64,000 nt of DNA from Anoplopoma fimbria (GCF_027596085.1 NC_072452.1:8459290-8523289), one strand, 5' to 3'; positions 1-33,046 are shown, counted from the stretch's first letter. Notes: generated by a model from the sequence alone, not told the origin. Numbers and translations: made by a program.

Positions 1-19706
<19,706 letters not shown>

Positions 19707-20353
19707 AGGATCTGGGATAGCTGGAGATTTGGGAATGTTGAGAGGAAAAAGACACAGTAGCGGAGTCTGGCGAGTCTCTATTGTGCTCCGGAGCTGAACT
19801 GAAGGAAGTCAAGATAAGATGCAGGACTCTGTTAAACTCAGGCCTTTCCATTGGGATTTCATCTGAAGGGATAGGGGGAGGAGAAAAAAAAAAGGAACAA
19901 TACGAACCTTTGTGATGTTATTTCCCTTCTTGGTTGAATTAGTGTAGCTTCTCTGACACCGCGTTGGATGGAGTGTATAGAGACTGATAGTTTACCCACA
20001 GTGTGACACTGACCTCATGAAAAGAGCATTTATTTATCTTTATGTTTATGCCTGTAAGGTTTGGGTTTGATTACTGGAGGCCCCCACGCCGTCTTGCAAT
20101 CCATAACTCACACAAACAACAGTGAAGTGTTGGTTTGGCCATGAAAGTTTACGTAACCTCTGTCACAATAGTGGATGCTTTCCTTAGCTCAGCCTGCTCA
20201 CTAAAACCACGTAACAACACACTGGCCAAATGGAACTAAGGTCAACACCACAAAAAAACAAAGAAATAGAGAAAAGAGCAAAGTAAACCCTCAACTTTCA
20301 GAAAACATGCCTTTCTTTTTCCCCCCCTTGTTTGATTTGTTTGTTTGAATTTT

Positions 20354-20359
20354 AATAAA
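20354..20359 (+). terminator. ebf1: candidate poly(A) signal AATAAA (proximal), ebf1
   Basis: An AATAAA hexamer in tttaataaaactg, about 650 bases after the stop. The downstream sequence is GT-rich (ctgtgaggattgag), so it could end a short mRNA form. Confidence 0.4.
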
Positions 20360-21025
20360 ACTGTGAGGATTGAGCTGTTTGCAATATGCTTTTCTGCTTG
20401 TCATGTGAAGAAAAGGTGATGATTTAGCCAAAATTGACTTTTTGTCTGAGATTTTAGCAGAGACTTGAAAAGCCAGAGGATGTGTGCGTCCAGCCAGCAC
20501 TGTACTGAAGGAGTCTAGCAAATATCAAATTAGAATAAATGCGTGATATATGTGATATATTTTTGTACATAAAAAAAGTTGAATTTTTCATTTGATGTTT
20601 CTTTTCTTTTCGCGATAGCTATAGTTTGAACTGTAAACATTAAATGTCTTAAGGCAGCTTCTCAGTACAGAAGATAGATTTACTGTGTGTTGTTAATATC
20701 TCATCTGCTAAACATGGCAAACATGGATTTGGATACAAAAAAGGGGATTCTGTAAAATATCCTATAAATAATGTATTTATCCCTTGTATTTGTACATTTC
20801 CTCTCACCCTCGTTTAGTTGTGTTGTGTAAGTTTAATACAATAAGTGAACATATTTCACAGTGTTTTGTTTCATTATTTACTGTTGTCTCCCACTATTTA
20901 AATGTGACTTTTTGTATCTTTTTTTTTGTTTGTTTTGTATGTTGATTGTTTTGCATTGGTATACCATGCTTTAATTTGTTGATTCAAAAACATGCCATTG
21001 TCTATTTTTGTATTATTTGTAAGTT

Positions 21026-21031
21026 AATAAA
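21026..21031 (+). terminator. ebf1: candidate poly(A) signal AATAAA (middle), ebf1
   Basis: AATAAA within gttaataaaaaaaag, followed within about 15 bases by a T-rich stretch and then tgaaaatgtttattgtatgg. This makes it a plausible 3' end of the main transcript. Confidence 0.5.
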
Positions 21032-22581
21032 AAAAAGTTTTTTTTCCTTATGAAAATGTTTATTGTATGGCAAAAAAAGTAGCATCTTATTCAGAGTATT
21101 TGGTTGAAGTAGATTTTTTAAGAATATATACACACATTAATATATACTGTAAATCTATATCTTTTTTGTTCGAGCTCTGAGGCTTTCAGATTGATACTGT
21201 TCTTGAACTGATAATATGCATGGGTTCTTCTCTTGAGTGACACTTTCTTTTTTTTGTGTGTGGAAACCAAGAGAACTAAGAAATTGCTCTGTGTTTTTCT
21301 TTCTTTGAGTTCCTCTTTTTTCCCCTCTGTTCTTTCTTTTCCTACGTTATTTATGCCTGCTTACATACTGTATCTATATACTCTTTCTTTTTTTCTGTCA
21401 CTGTAATCTTTACCAGCAGTCTAGATGCCTTAACAATGCAAACCCATTCTTCATTCAATCACGTGTACAGTTTTCTACCCTCACCACAATTGTCTATTGC
21501 CACAGAGGAATTCATGGGAACTTGGGGACAAAGCACAAACCCACTGTGTTTGGTGGTGAAGCCAGACTAGAATACAAAGAGCCATAATTCAACAATCACA
21601 CACACACCCCGATGTACTAGAATACTACAGCATGGCACACTTTGAAGGACAGTCGACGCTGAGACGCCTGTCTCAGCTGTGCTCGTTGCACTTTAGTGTT
21701 CACAGAAACACTAGTTCTTTTTTCTTTTTTTTGTAGCGATTATGTAGCTTTTTTTCCGATTAATGAAATAATTGCAACCGCATGTTGGTAATATTTCTCA
21801 TCAGCCACAGGATCACAACAGTGTGACACCGCAGAGCTGTATTCATTGTAGTACAAAGGGGGGCGCACAGTGAAGACGAGCACTGTCACAGCACAATTTT
21901 AATCTCACACATGGAGCCGTAGGTCTGACTCCAGCATCTGACAGTCGATCCCCCCGGTCCTTCTCTCCGTGTATTAGCCTTTGGACATCACAGCTTCATT
22001 ACAAGCTAAACACAAAAAGAACAAGTGAGGAAGCATGAAAGGGAGCTCCTCGGCCTCTCAGCCATTTCTGTAGTCTTTTCTTTGTGTCTGCCGTGTGTCT
22101 TCAAGCTGTTGCTGGACAGAGAATAGGGCTTTTCTCTCTGCTTTTCTTTTCTAGAGCCTGGTTTTGTTAAGTGGGTAGAAAGGACCGTTTTAACAGAGGC
22201 GCCTGCTGACAGACGAGTGTTTTTCAGGCACTTGTGTGCCTGTGCTGGTCGGGGCCGGGGCGGGAGGGGCCGCTCCGTATCTGTTTCAAATGAACTACAG
22301 AGGTCTGTTGTCATACAATGGCTTCTTTGTAAGCAAAGTTCCATCCTGATTATGAATATTGGTAATGGGTGACAAAGTTTTGTATTTAGGTAACAAACAA
22401 CAAAAAAAAGATGCAAACCAAATAGCTGGTGTCTATTTTTCCCTCTGTTTTCTCTCTGACTGCAAATACACTGAACAGCTCTATGATATAAGGGAAGAAA
22501 AAAAAAATCTACTGTATAGATTGTTATTGTTTTTGATGAAAATTGAGCTGTAAGATAACTTTTGGACTCTCACAATGTTGA

Positions 22582-22587
22582 ATTAAA
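22582..22587 (+). terminator. ebf1: candidate poly(A) signal ATTAAA (distal), ebf1
   Basis: ATTAAA followed by a strongly GT-rich stretch (cttgtctgtgactttgtcag and beyond), which is a good downstream element. It is used here as the likely distal end of the 3' UTR. Confidence 0.5.
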
Positions 22588-22859
22588 GTTACCTCTTGTC
22601 TGTGACTTTGTCAGTTGTCATTTTGTTATTTTTGAAATTTGCCATGTTTTGGATTCCTGTGACATGAACTCAGGTTCACTCAATTCAGTGAGATTTTTTT
22701 TTTTTTGACTTTCTGATCTTTTTTGATTGAAAACGTCATACCCAAATAGCTGACAGGCCGTTGACTAAGAATAGAGGAGAACTGGCTAACACTAATTCCA
22801 CAGGTCAGAAACAGACCTGCCCCCCCGTCCTCCCCCTCCCCCGTGCTGGGCTCCTTGCT

Positions 22860-23080
22860 CTAATGAATCTAATTCATTAATGCATTACTGATGGCATCGT
22901 GAACATGGTTAGCCTGACAAGTTTCCTCCTAAACATATTAGTTAATGATGATTCCGAGGTTATTAATTGCGAACGCACCAGCCCACCATAATTGAGTCAT
23001 CATTTGCATACCCGGTCATCAGCAGAAAATTAATTATTTTTTTATTTTTTGCATATCTAATTTAGGGGGCTGCGATTGGA
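22860..23080. promoter_or_regulatory. candidate conserved enhancer with octamer word
   Basis: An AT-rich, non-repetitive segment with clustered homeodomain-like words (TAATGA, CATTAATG, TTAATGATG, TTAATTATT) and a perfect POU octamer ATTTGCAT at 23,002-23,009. It lies a few hundred bases past the ebf1 3' end. In vertebrates EBF1 is surrounded by many conserved non-coding elements. Conservation of this segment has not been tested. Confidence 0.3.
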
Positions 23081-24231
23081 TTAGCTTGTGAAAACAGCGG
23101 ATCCCAGGATTCTGCTGACCTCAAAGTGTTCCAGGGTCTCCACGGTAACCGGAGGCTTCCGAAACACCAAGTGTGTGTGTGTGTGGGGGGGGGGGACCTG
23201 GAAGTACTGATGAAATACGTACTCGTAAACACTGTGTGTGCTTGTGTGTGTTTGCCTCCTTAATTGCCCAAAGGTTTGTAACTGCACAGGGGTTTTTCCC
23301 CCCACATATCTAATAACAGAGTTGATAGTTTGCTGACAAACAGTAAAGTGGGTTGTAGTGTGCGCGGTTTAGCAGTAAGAGGTGGGATATTGAATTATGG
23401 AGGTTACACACTCAGTGCTGGAGAAAATGAGTCCTAGAGCCTAATGTTTTTGATTAGCGAGCCGAGCGCCGCTGCCATGTTACTGCACCGCGTGACTCCA
23501 GGGATTCCGCTTTCCCCCAAATTCGGGTTGCACTGAAACACACACATTCAAACACACGCGCACACTCATAAATCATAAGTGCACACAGACAAAAGGTGAG
23601 CCCATTTTGCTCTTTATTTCCAGCAGCTTTTCGGGCCCAGATAGACTGGTCAGTGTGGGAGGAGGACAATAGGAGTGGGAGGCCGAGGGCAGCGTGGAGC
23701 CGGCAGAACCTCTGGAGACATAACATTAGACACTATTCCTGGAGAACTACGGGCCTGCTGCTCTGGATACAGACAGCAGAGCCTTCACACATCAAGAGAG
23801 GTGCTGCTCAGGAGCTTCTGTGCTACTTGTATCCTAATGAAATATATTAATGCACATATTCCTCACCATCTCGCTCTCCTCCTCCTCCCTCCTCCTCCTC
23901 CTCCTCCCATTTCTCATTCTCCTCCCTGCATGGACACATGAAGGGATGAAGAGCGGAGAGGCGTGTTTGAAAGAAAAACAGGAGTCCCCATGGGGATCCC
24001 GCATAAAGAAAGGAAAGGAAAGAAATGGAGAGGAGAGAGGAAGTGAGTGGAAGGGGTAGGGGGGGGTGTTCAATATGGAGGCAGGCCTAGACAGTGAGCA
24101 AAAGACAAGGAGAGGAGGGATGAATATTAATAATATTCTACGTTGGAAAATAGTCACAATGGACATCATAGAGAGATGAAGATAGGCAGTGGGAGCTTCC
24201 ATTCCAGGCCTTGCTTAATGGCCATAGTGTA

Positions 24232-24238
24232 TGTGTGT

Positions 24239-24312
<74 letters not shown>
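24232..24312. repeat. (GT)n microsatellite
   Basis: About 40 GT units with one early interruption (gtatg at about 24,242). Confidence 0.97.
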
Positions 24313-24313
<1 letters not shown>

Positions 24314-24879
24314 TGTGTTTGCAGGTGCACACTTTGTGCATCCGTGTATGCGTGAACACGCCTGCCAGCAAGACGGAGCACAATTGAGTGCATGCATACC
24401 CTAGAACGAGTGTGCACTCACATTCAGGTTTGCGCTCCTCGCTTACGAGGGTGTGTGGTCGTTTCCCACAGTAATTATCCCGACGACTGTGGGTGTCTGT
24501 CTATGATCTGTGTGGTACCTGTCAGAGGGAGCCCAGCAGAGCCTGTGCTTTATATTCCCTGTAATTGCTGCTGCTAATTTACTGTGCGTTGGCCTAATGA
24601 GTAGGGAGGTGAGGGGCTGGGGTATGTAATGGATGTTAGAGAGATAGCGATAGAGAGATGGATTTCACCACTGCCGGCAGAAAGAGAGGGAGAAGGGGAG
24701 GAGGCCGGCGAACTGTGTGTGTTAAGCAAGCATGTAGAACACTTATCTTTATTGTTCTACTGAAATGAAAAAAAAAACACAAAAGATAAGCTATTTGCCC
24801 CCCCTCCCTCTCTCTCTCTCTTTCTCTCTCTCTTCCTCCCATTCCATCCACCCCTAAGCTGACAGTACAGTGGCGACTG

Positions 24880-24995
24880 CAGCGAGCACATTAGAAAAGC
24901 TTTTTGTTATGTTGATTAATGATAAAAGCAAATCCATAAATAATATAGATTATTTATTCCATTTATTCAAATGCTAATTAGTGCTAGAAGCAGAT
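24880..24995. promoter_or_regulatory. candidate AT-rich regulatory segment
   Basis: Non-repetitive sequence dense in homeodomain-type words (TGATTAATGATAA, AATCCATAAATAATA, GCTAATTAG) between two repeat-rich areas. The call rests only on composition and motif density. Confidence 0.2.
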
Positions 24996-25289
24996 ACCTC
25001 AGAGAGATGGCCACCCCCACCCCCTCGTCTGTTCCAGTGCAACCAGATAGACCGACTGACATTCAGACAGAGGCAGAGACAGTCCCACATTAATGTCATT
25101 CACACTTTGAAGCACCAATGGTATCTTGTGATGGGGACACGTCCACCCTTCATTTCTTCCTAATGAGGTCATGATAGAGGCCAGTGGTTTTCTGCACACA
25201 CACTCCCCTCTGCCTTTACTCTCTGCGCGCTCTTGACGAGCGCTGGATTGACAGGGTCGTCTTTGATTGATGCACCGCGGTTCTTCCAC

Positions 25290-25410
25290 ATGTTCTACAG
25301 CTCAGTCATTTAATTATGTTTCCTAAGCATCATTAAGTACCATTTTATTCGATCATATTCTAATGAGAGAGGTGGCCGGTCGTAGGACAAGCTAATTGGC
25401 GATTAATGTT
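25290..25410. promoter_or_regulatory. candidate AT-rich regulatory segment
   Basis: Contains TTTAATTATG, CATTAAGTACC, CTAATGAG, GCTAATTGGCGATTAATG and similar words with no simple repeat. It is a possible conserved non-coding element; no test was possible. Confidence 0.2.
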
Positions 25411-26015
25411 GTGTATCAGTGAGAGACAATGCAAGATTGGTCGTTTAATGACACAACACTGTATTTAAGTGCTGAATATGTAAAAACACAAACAGAGGGT
25501 GGGGGGGAATTATCCGAGCCGTGATTGAAATCAAAACAGATATTGGCTCTTAAAGGTCTAATCTCTCTTGGCCTCTCACGCCACCTTTCTTCCTCTCCTC
25601 CCATTAACACACAAACTTCCTGCATTATTCCCAATTGTTGACCTCTTGGACGCATTACACACACTTACTCAGATAATGCTGGAAACCGCCTCTGCAAGCA
25701 TAACTCACCTGCTCCTCGAGATTAACCGCTAACTCAGTATTGATGCACTGCTTCGCAGGTACGTACGCACATGAGAGCAGCACACTCACACACAGAACAC
25801 AGACACAAACATCCTCATCTGGTATTGACATGCCGCGCGGCTGTAGGTGTTTCCATTTAAGGTCAGTCGATTGCCTTAAGTATGTAATGTTAGGAGGGGG
25901 GTCCGTAAACATGTCAAATTAGCAGTAATGAATGACCAGGCACCGGCAGGAGGAACTGTCAGGGTGCACGCCCAGGACAATACATTACCCTGAGTTATCC
26001 CAGTCTGCCCTCCTC

Positions 26016-26128
<113 letters not shown>

Positions 26129-26598
26129 GTGGGACCCATTCAGCGGTCACACACTCTGCTTTAATGGGCTGTGTGGCTGATTGGTGTCCAAGCTCTGAAA
26201 AAAAAAAAAAGAGACTGGAAGTAGACACAGCTTTTGAGTATGGAAAGTTCAGGGGGAAAATATACTCAAAACAAAGTCAAAAGATTGACGGACATGACCA
26301 TGACGATGGAAAAAAGAAATGTATGAAAATAGATAGAGAGAGAGATAGAGGACCAAGCTAGAGGGAGAGAAAACAAACTGCGGTATTTATTTTTTCTTCT
26401 CAGTGTTGAAACAGGAAAAGGACCTCTGGTTTAATAAACCATGAATCCTTTCACAGAGGGTTTGTATGTTATTCTTCGGAGAAACAGATACGTGGGGAGC
26501 GAAGGGGAGACAGAGAGAGAGAAAGAAAAGCGGAGAGCAGTGAGGGGGGAAGAAAAAAAAAGAGATGCTCTGCAACCATATGAATTTCTCCCTCTCAC

Positions 26599-26601
<3 letters not shown>

Positions 26602-26676
<75 letters not shown>
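26602..26676. repeat. (AC)n microsatellite
   Basis: About 37 AC units. They encode a Cys/Val run in the 270-codon minus-strand open frame that spans this place, which is why that frame is not accepted as a gene. Confidence 0.97.
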
Positions 26677-26683
<7 letters not shown>

Positions 26684-28431
26684 GTATACACCCCCCTCTG
26701 CCCACTTCCAGGCCTTATGTTAGTTTTGGGTTGGAAGTGTGTGGGATGAAGAGGAGGGGGGCACACATCCTCCTCAGTCCAGCCTGAGAGAGAATGAGTA
26801 TAAATGAGAAGTAAAAGATATACTTCCCATCTGTAAATGATTAAATCCTTCTCCTCTTCCCCTCGGCATTTGACAGTTTGTGAAAATAACTCTGTAACAT
26901 ATCTGCCCCACCACCACAACAATGCATATACATCGGTATGTGCCGCATGCATAAGCAGAGAGAAACTGTCCACTTCAATTCTTGAGCGTGTTTTTACTGT
27001 ATGCACCGTGGATATAGTGATAGATAAACATGTACACAAACATGAACCCACTGTCTCTGTGCGTTGTCTCCTTGCCTCCCGCTCTCCTCTCCCCCCCCCC
27101 TCCCCTGCTCTCCCCTCTCTCCCTCTCCTTCCTGTAACAAAGGTTACATTGATCATGTTTCTAAAAGAGACTCTGTATTTCCACATGGCCCTGCCTCTGA
27201 TATGTTTTTCTTGGCAGATCGGACTTCTACTTTTGTCATTCACTCAGCATATTTTAACAAATTAGAAACATTAGAAACCAGGATGGAGGCAATGTTTTGG
27301 TTTGGTTTCGAAACTCTTACGGTCCCCACAATTATATTTCAAAACACGGACGAATTGTTTGACAGCCGAGTGGAATGAAACCCCTAAAACAACTTTTTCA
27401 TTAGAAACACATGCTCCAGCAATTAGAACCTAGCATTAGGGTTAATGTGCGTTTGCACCGGTTCATTTGTTGTCGCGTGAACGGTGACGCCGGGTCAGTG
27501 TGTGCGTCCGCGTGCACACGTGTGTGCCCTTATACGTGTGAGGGTGTGTGAGTGACTGCGCGGTTTGCCCGTGTGTGTCTGTGTGTAAGGGACAAAGGGA
27601 CACAGTGCTCCACATAACAGCATTACAGATGGCTGTTGTGAGTGGTTGTGACAGTGAAAGCGAGTGAGTTCCCACTCCATACAGATGTACTCTGAGTGAC
27701 CTTACAAACACAGTGGAACTAAAACAGGCCCCCTACCTCTCGCTCTCACTCTGGCACACACTGTCAATTCTCGCTCAGCCCTTGCGGGGCACTAAAAGTT
27801 GTTTCCTGAGCCAGGAATACATCAAGGGCCAAGAATATAGAAGCAGGGCGCAGGAGAGATGCATAGCTAGGCTCCAGGAAAGCATAACTTGGACTATGTA
27901 AATATGGGACTGAAGGATTAGTAGCTTTTGCCACCTATAAAAGCAAGATAGGTATGCCAGCCTGAGTTAACGACCATATGCTCTGACTTTACCCTGGATT
28001 GTTTTACCAAGGGGCTGCTGTGGACAAAGAGGACATTTCAACAAGTCCACTTTATGGTGGAAAAGTGGGAAAAACTAGAAATTACTTTACTTAAGTGAAC
28101 AATTGGCCCCTTCCTTTCACTGACTCAGAGACTGTACTAAAGAAAATGTTTGGGGGGGGATCCTTGTCCTGCCTGGCATTCGTTCATTTTTCTTTTGGAC
28201 CCTCCCTTTGAGTAAGCGGAGAATTGCAGCAAAATACCCGGATATTTTGAAATAATATAAAAGTAGTACATTTGTACATTGACAAAGAGCAGCATCTTTT
28301 TTTTTCATTTTGGCTGGGCAACCACAGAATAAGCGCTAACAATTCGCTAATGTTACGCTACCTAATGGTTACAACCTACAGTTATAATTAATGAAAGAAT
28401 ACCATACCAAGAATCTTAAGTACCGCAATAA

Positions 28432-28641
28432 ATGGCCTCCAGAGCTGAAAAACATCAGCCACTCAGCAAAGCAAAAGCAGCATGTAAAATGCTTGACTCT
28501 CATGGACATTTTTTTACAAAAGGTCTCCCTAGGCTACTAAAAAGCGCTCTGTCTGATCGGGGCATAAAGCCTTTTGTGGCTCCGGAGGGAGCGGCGCAAC
28601 GTCTGATAAAATGCCTCAAGTCACTGGGGGTGTGGAGTTAA
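28432..28641 (+). other. orphan open frame, 69 codons, unrecognised
   Basis: ATG at 28,432 and stop at 28,639-28,641. The product is basic (KKAK-like start, many Lys/Arg), with no signal peptide, membrane segment or known motif. It sits between ebf1 and clint1 without a visible promoter, splice signal or poly(A) signal. It may be chance, or the remnant of a mobile element. I do not claim a gene. Confidence 0.12.
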
Positions 28642-30928
28642 AAAGAAGGAATCTTACTAGTCCTTTGTATTCCTGCTTGCGGTAACATTAGATGCTACTA
28701 TCTTACACAAGAACAATGCATGCAACAAATTAACGATGGATATAAGCAAAAAACACATACTATACTAGAAGTAATTGCTGATTCAACCAAAGAGCAAAAT
28801 CTGCAGTACCCCCTAAAAAATACAGAGACGTCGTACTGATTTGGAAAAAATCTCCAGGATGCATCAAACCAGTTTTTCTCGCCTACCATGTCGCACAATG
28901 CAAAGTGTTTTAAGGGTACAGTCTATGGTCAGAGCAACCGTAGAAGCTTATCAAAGCCACAAAATGGCGCGCGGCAAGAGCATCTGCTGAGGATGCTAGC
29001 TAGCTAGCGAGTCACACTCACAGACCCGTCCTGAGCTAGCTTGAACTTTCTCAAAAAACGGTCTTGACTAAATTAAGCTTTTATCTCCCTGTTGACGGTT
29101 TCTTTACCTATGACAACACAAATGTCCAGAATCTAATTGACCCGTGAACCTATGGTTTAAGGTTGCTCGCCAGTTGACCAGTCACGCTCACAGACCAGCT
29201 ACAGAGCAGCAGGCAGTGGTGAAGGAAGAGGGGAGAGCAGCCTCTCAGGGAGATACTTGTTAAGATAACATGACCTCTAGTAACATTAGTTTTAAACTGA
29301 CTCAAGCTAATACAGTCTCTTACATTTGTATAGCATTCAACTGTTTTGTTGCTGTACAGTTTTGTTGAGCCATGTTTGATGTAGGCCAACAGTCTCCCTG
29401 AATGATCTTTTTGTTTTATCTCTTATCTCTTGTCATGAGCTGTTGGAATAAAAAGTTTATGGGGTGGTTTATGAGGTGAGCATGGTTAACTGACATTCAC
29501 CTGCAGGAGAGAGAGTTGTGAGGATGGCTCATTAGAGCAGTGCCAGGTGAGTTGATTGGCACAGCTGGTGCTCGTTCACTAATTCCATTCTACTTCAAAT
29601 GCAGTGGCGTGCTGGACCTCTGATCACTGCCACTCACCAAGAACAGAAGGCCATGTCGGCATGTGAGATATTGTTTGCTAAACAGTGTTGAAAAACTGTG
29701 GGCGGCTGGACCATGTGTCTGGGAAGCAGGGCAAGCGGAGACGCACAGTGTTAGAGTTGTGTTTTTATGTTAGAAGTGTGGTCGTATGAAAAAAACAACA
29801 CAGGACGGTTGTCCTCTGCATGTGGCCACACACACCTTTATGAACAAGAAACTTTTTTTAAATTTACAGTAACTTTCACCAGGGAGGATTGAAGAGAAAT
29901 ATATATCTGGAATGGGGAAAAAGTTTAAAGACCCCCCCCCCCCCCTTCTCTTCCAGAAATTATGACTACCATCCCTTCAACAAAAAGAAAAAGAAATGCA
30001 TAACCACATTTCTGACCCCCTAATAGCTTTCGTACAGTCACTTGCTGTGCCTGCCTGTCTTTCAAAAGCAAATGTATTTATAAAGGGTCTGTCTCAGAAC
30101 ATTCCTCTGCTTTCTGTGATGTTGAAGCTGATTTTGATTTTTGTCTTTGCTTGCTCATTCTTTTATTCCTCCTCTGAGCCAGCTCTTTTCTGGTGGTGGA
30201 TTGTGAAACAACAAGAATGTTTTTTATTCTCGTGCGGTCTCAACCACAACATTTGTTTCCAATTTGACAGATTCTGGAACAGAAATTCTTGGGAGAGAAA
30301 ACGGTGGTTGCATGATGGTTCAAAAATAAGTTCTTTAGAAAAATCCTCCACCTATCCCTCAAATCCCCCCCTCCCGTTGCTCTATAGGCTTCTCTCTCAT
30401 TTACTTCCTTCACCCCCCCTCTCCTCTTTCCTCTGTTGGTTTAAGTCCAAACAAAGTCACCTCATCTTGTATTGTGGGAGAGATTGTAAAGTTTTCATTG
30501 AGCCCATGTGGAAGCGATTTAGCTGTAATCTCCAGTAATTGTGACTGTAACACAGAAACGGGCTGGAACAGATTGGCCTCGTATTTTTCTTCAGGGTCAC
30601 TATGGGCTTATCTCAATATTTAGCGTCTTGCCTGATTGAGTTATCATATCACATTTGCTGTTGAGAGCTGAGTGATGTCAACAAATGTAACAAGAGAGCC
30701 CGAAATGTTGCTTTAAATCACAAAGAGGAAGGTTCCCGTTTGAGGAAAGCACACACATCAATGTCAGCGCAACCCGCCGAGACCTGACTTTTTAAAATGC
30801 ATGACATTTAAGAGCGCTGTAGAGACGTGGATCAAAAATGCTGTTAAAAAACCCCACCATTATAGGGTGACCTATCCTAGATCTGAACCCAGTTTCCCCC
30901 CGACCCATGTCACACACACCCTCTCTTA

Positions 30929-30932
<4 letters not shown>

Positions 30933-31023
<91 letters not shown>
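30933..31023. repeat. (CA)n microsatellite
   Basis: About 45 uninterrupted CA units. Confidence 0.97.
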
Positions 31024-31027
<4 letters not shown>

Positions 31028-31873
31028 GTCAAGAGCACTCAGTTGCTGCAGAGGTGCAAATGGTTTGTCTCTACGCATCACTGACCCAACGCTGCTCCTT
31101 CACCTCCTCTCTCCTCTGTCTGCTCCTTCTTGACTCTGTCCATCAATGCTCCACCTCGCTCACCCCTTTCTCCTTTACACTTTTGTCCCAGCGCCCTCTT
31201 CCTTCTCTCCCCCCCGTAATTTGTCTCTTTGTCCTCTGTTCATCATAGTTTCCATTTTTCCGACCCGCGATTTGTTTTGTCTCTCCCCTCCTCGGCCCCG
31301 TGGCCCTCACTCACACACATGAATGAGTAATCTTGTTGCATTGTACTCAGCCATCCTTGTCCATGTTCGATAATGGCTCATTTGATTCTTCCCTACTAGC
31401 GTTCAGTGGATGGCAGAGACTGAGAGCTGGAGGCCATGCAGTTATCATAAAGAGCATGTCAACTGCGAAGCCACAAAGCCTACAAGTGATTAAAACCCTT
31501 CAACTCCGGGTAACTCCATCACAATCATTAGTCTTTTCTTGTCCTACCTTGTGGCTGTAAAATCCACAGAGCCCTACCCTCCTTGTCCGTTAATAATATT
31601 CACTCCGCCTCTGATACATTAGCCAGTGAATGATAGGGCAAAGCCCTGGCCTAATTGCTTTCTTCTTGTAAAGTCTCAATTCATTTTTGCTGAGGAGACA
31701 CAGAAGATGTGTGCCGACACACATATAGACGCACACACGGATCCCGGCGTGCACACTTTCACGCACTCGCACTTACACTTGCACACAACCCCACCTTCCC
31801 ACTGCCGTTTTATGATGGATGGGGCTGAGGATGCAATGGGGGAGGAGGGTAGAGAGACTATAAGACTGCATAT

Positions 31874-31976
<103 letters not shown>

Positions 31977-31994
31977 GGATGAAAAGAAAGAAAA

Positions 31995-31996
<2 letters not shown>

Positions 31997-32031
<35 letters not shown>

Positions 32032-32167
32032 CCTAGCTGAGAAGCTCTGATTAACGACACAGAGAAGGGGTCCCAGAGGAGCTTGGGGGAAGAGCAAAAC
32101 TATCTAGGGCCAGCTGAGAGAGAGAGAGAGAGAGAGAATGTGTGAGAGAAAGAGAGAGAGAGAGAGG
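31997..32167. repeat. cluster of (GA)n tracts
   Basis: Three GA runs, at 31,997-32,029, 32,116-32,138 and 32,151-32,167, with short unique spacers. Confidence 0.93.
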
Positions 32168-32721
32168 GCACAAAAAACAGAGGTAGAAAATGGGGGGCGG
32201 GGGAAGGATGTTTTCTTTTCTTTTCACTACGTTTCATTAAAACAGACCCACAAACACCTGAAACTCTGCATATCCATCATCATCATCATCTGCAAATCGG
32301 AGTGTGAGCCTCATCCCCGTTAGCCTTGCTGCTACGCAATGCATTTCTTCTCCTCTACCTACCAGATACGACACACAGCCTTCAGATCAAATCTCTCTCG
32401 CCTTACCCCCTTACGATCCTGGAGCCCCGCGTCTCGGGCTTCTGTCCACAGCGCTGTCAGAGGGGGGAAACAGGGTGTGTGTTGCCAGAGCGCAGGCCAT
32501 CACCTCTCCCTGATTGCACATGAGAGTAGAGGTAATGGGAGTGTAATAGCACCATAAGTACCCTGCTCTCACTGACACCGGCTGTATAGCATTACCCCTC
32601 GGTCTGACTGTGTGGCAGAGTGTGCGGATCTGTGGATAAGGGGGTGTATGCATTGGCATATTTGCAAAGTTTTTTCTTGTTTGGATGTGTCAATCCGTTT
32701 GTCTGCTGTGGATAAGTGTGG

Positions 32722-32722
<1 letters not shown>

Positions 32723-32793
<71 letters not shown>
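32723..32793. repeat. (TG)n microsatellite
   Basis: About 35 TG units. Confidence 0.97.
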
Positions 32794-32796
<3 letters not shown>

Positions 32797-32960
32797 TGTG
32801 TATCTGCTGAAAGACTGAGGTTTGAGTGTGTTGTGTTTTCCCTGAGGGTCGTCTGAGCCGCAGCGATCAAAGAGAGAGATGGAGGTTAACTGACCAGACC
32901 TGAGAACCTCCACAGAAGGACCTGAGGGACTCCTCTCTGTTAGCCCAGGTACCAATCATT

Positions 32961-32962
<2 letters not shown>

Positions 32963-33041
<79 letters not shown>
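32963..33041. repeat. (AC)n microsatellite
   Basis: About 39 AC units, 170 bases from a (TG)n tract of similar length on the same strand. The pair could form an inverted-repeat stem. Confidence 0.97.

Positions 33042-33046
<5 letters not shown>

Larger units (their letters stand above)
19707..22610 (+). other. ebf1: ebf1 3' untranslated region
   Basis: This is AT-rich, non-coding sequence up to the most distal good poly(A) signal. It contains an AU-rich element-like word ATTTATTTA at 20,028-20,036, a Pumilio-type word TGTACATA at 20,564-20,571 and many T runs. Such a long, AU-rich 3' UTR is usual for EBF genes. The open frames in it, such as 22,006-22,416 on the minus strand, are not supported. 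Confidence 0.7.

Noticed and set aside
22006..22416. 136-codon minus-strand open frame in the ebf1 3' UTR
   Set aside because: It lies antisense in the 3' UTR and lacks any family motif. Taken as chance.
24138..24417. Thr-His and Cys-Val repeat proteins (here and at every CA/TG tract)
   Set aside because: Dinucleotide repeats read in frame; no evidence of expression.
26431..27243. 270-codon open frame on the minus strand
   Set aside because: It runs through a long (CA)n tract (Cys/Val run) and purine-rich DNA. There is no family resemblance, promoter or splice signal.
29996..30538. 180-codon open frame with a hydrophobic segment
   Set aside because: No similarity that I recognise. Low-complexity pyrimidine sequence supplies much of the frame, and there are no gene signals.
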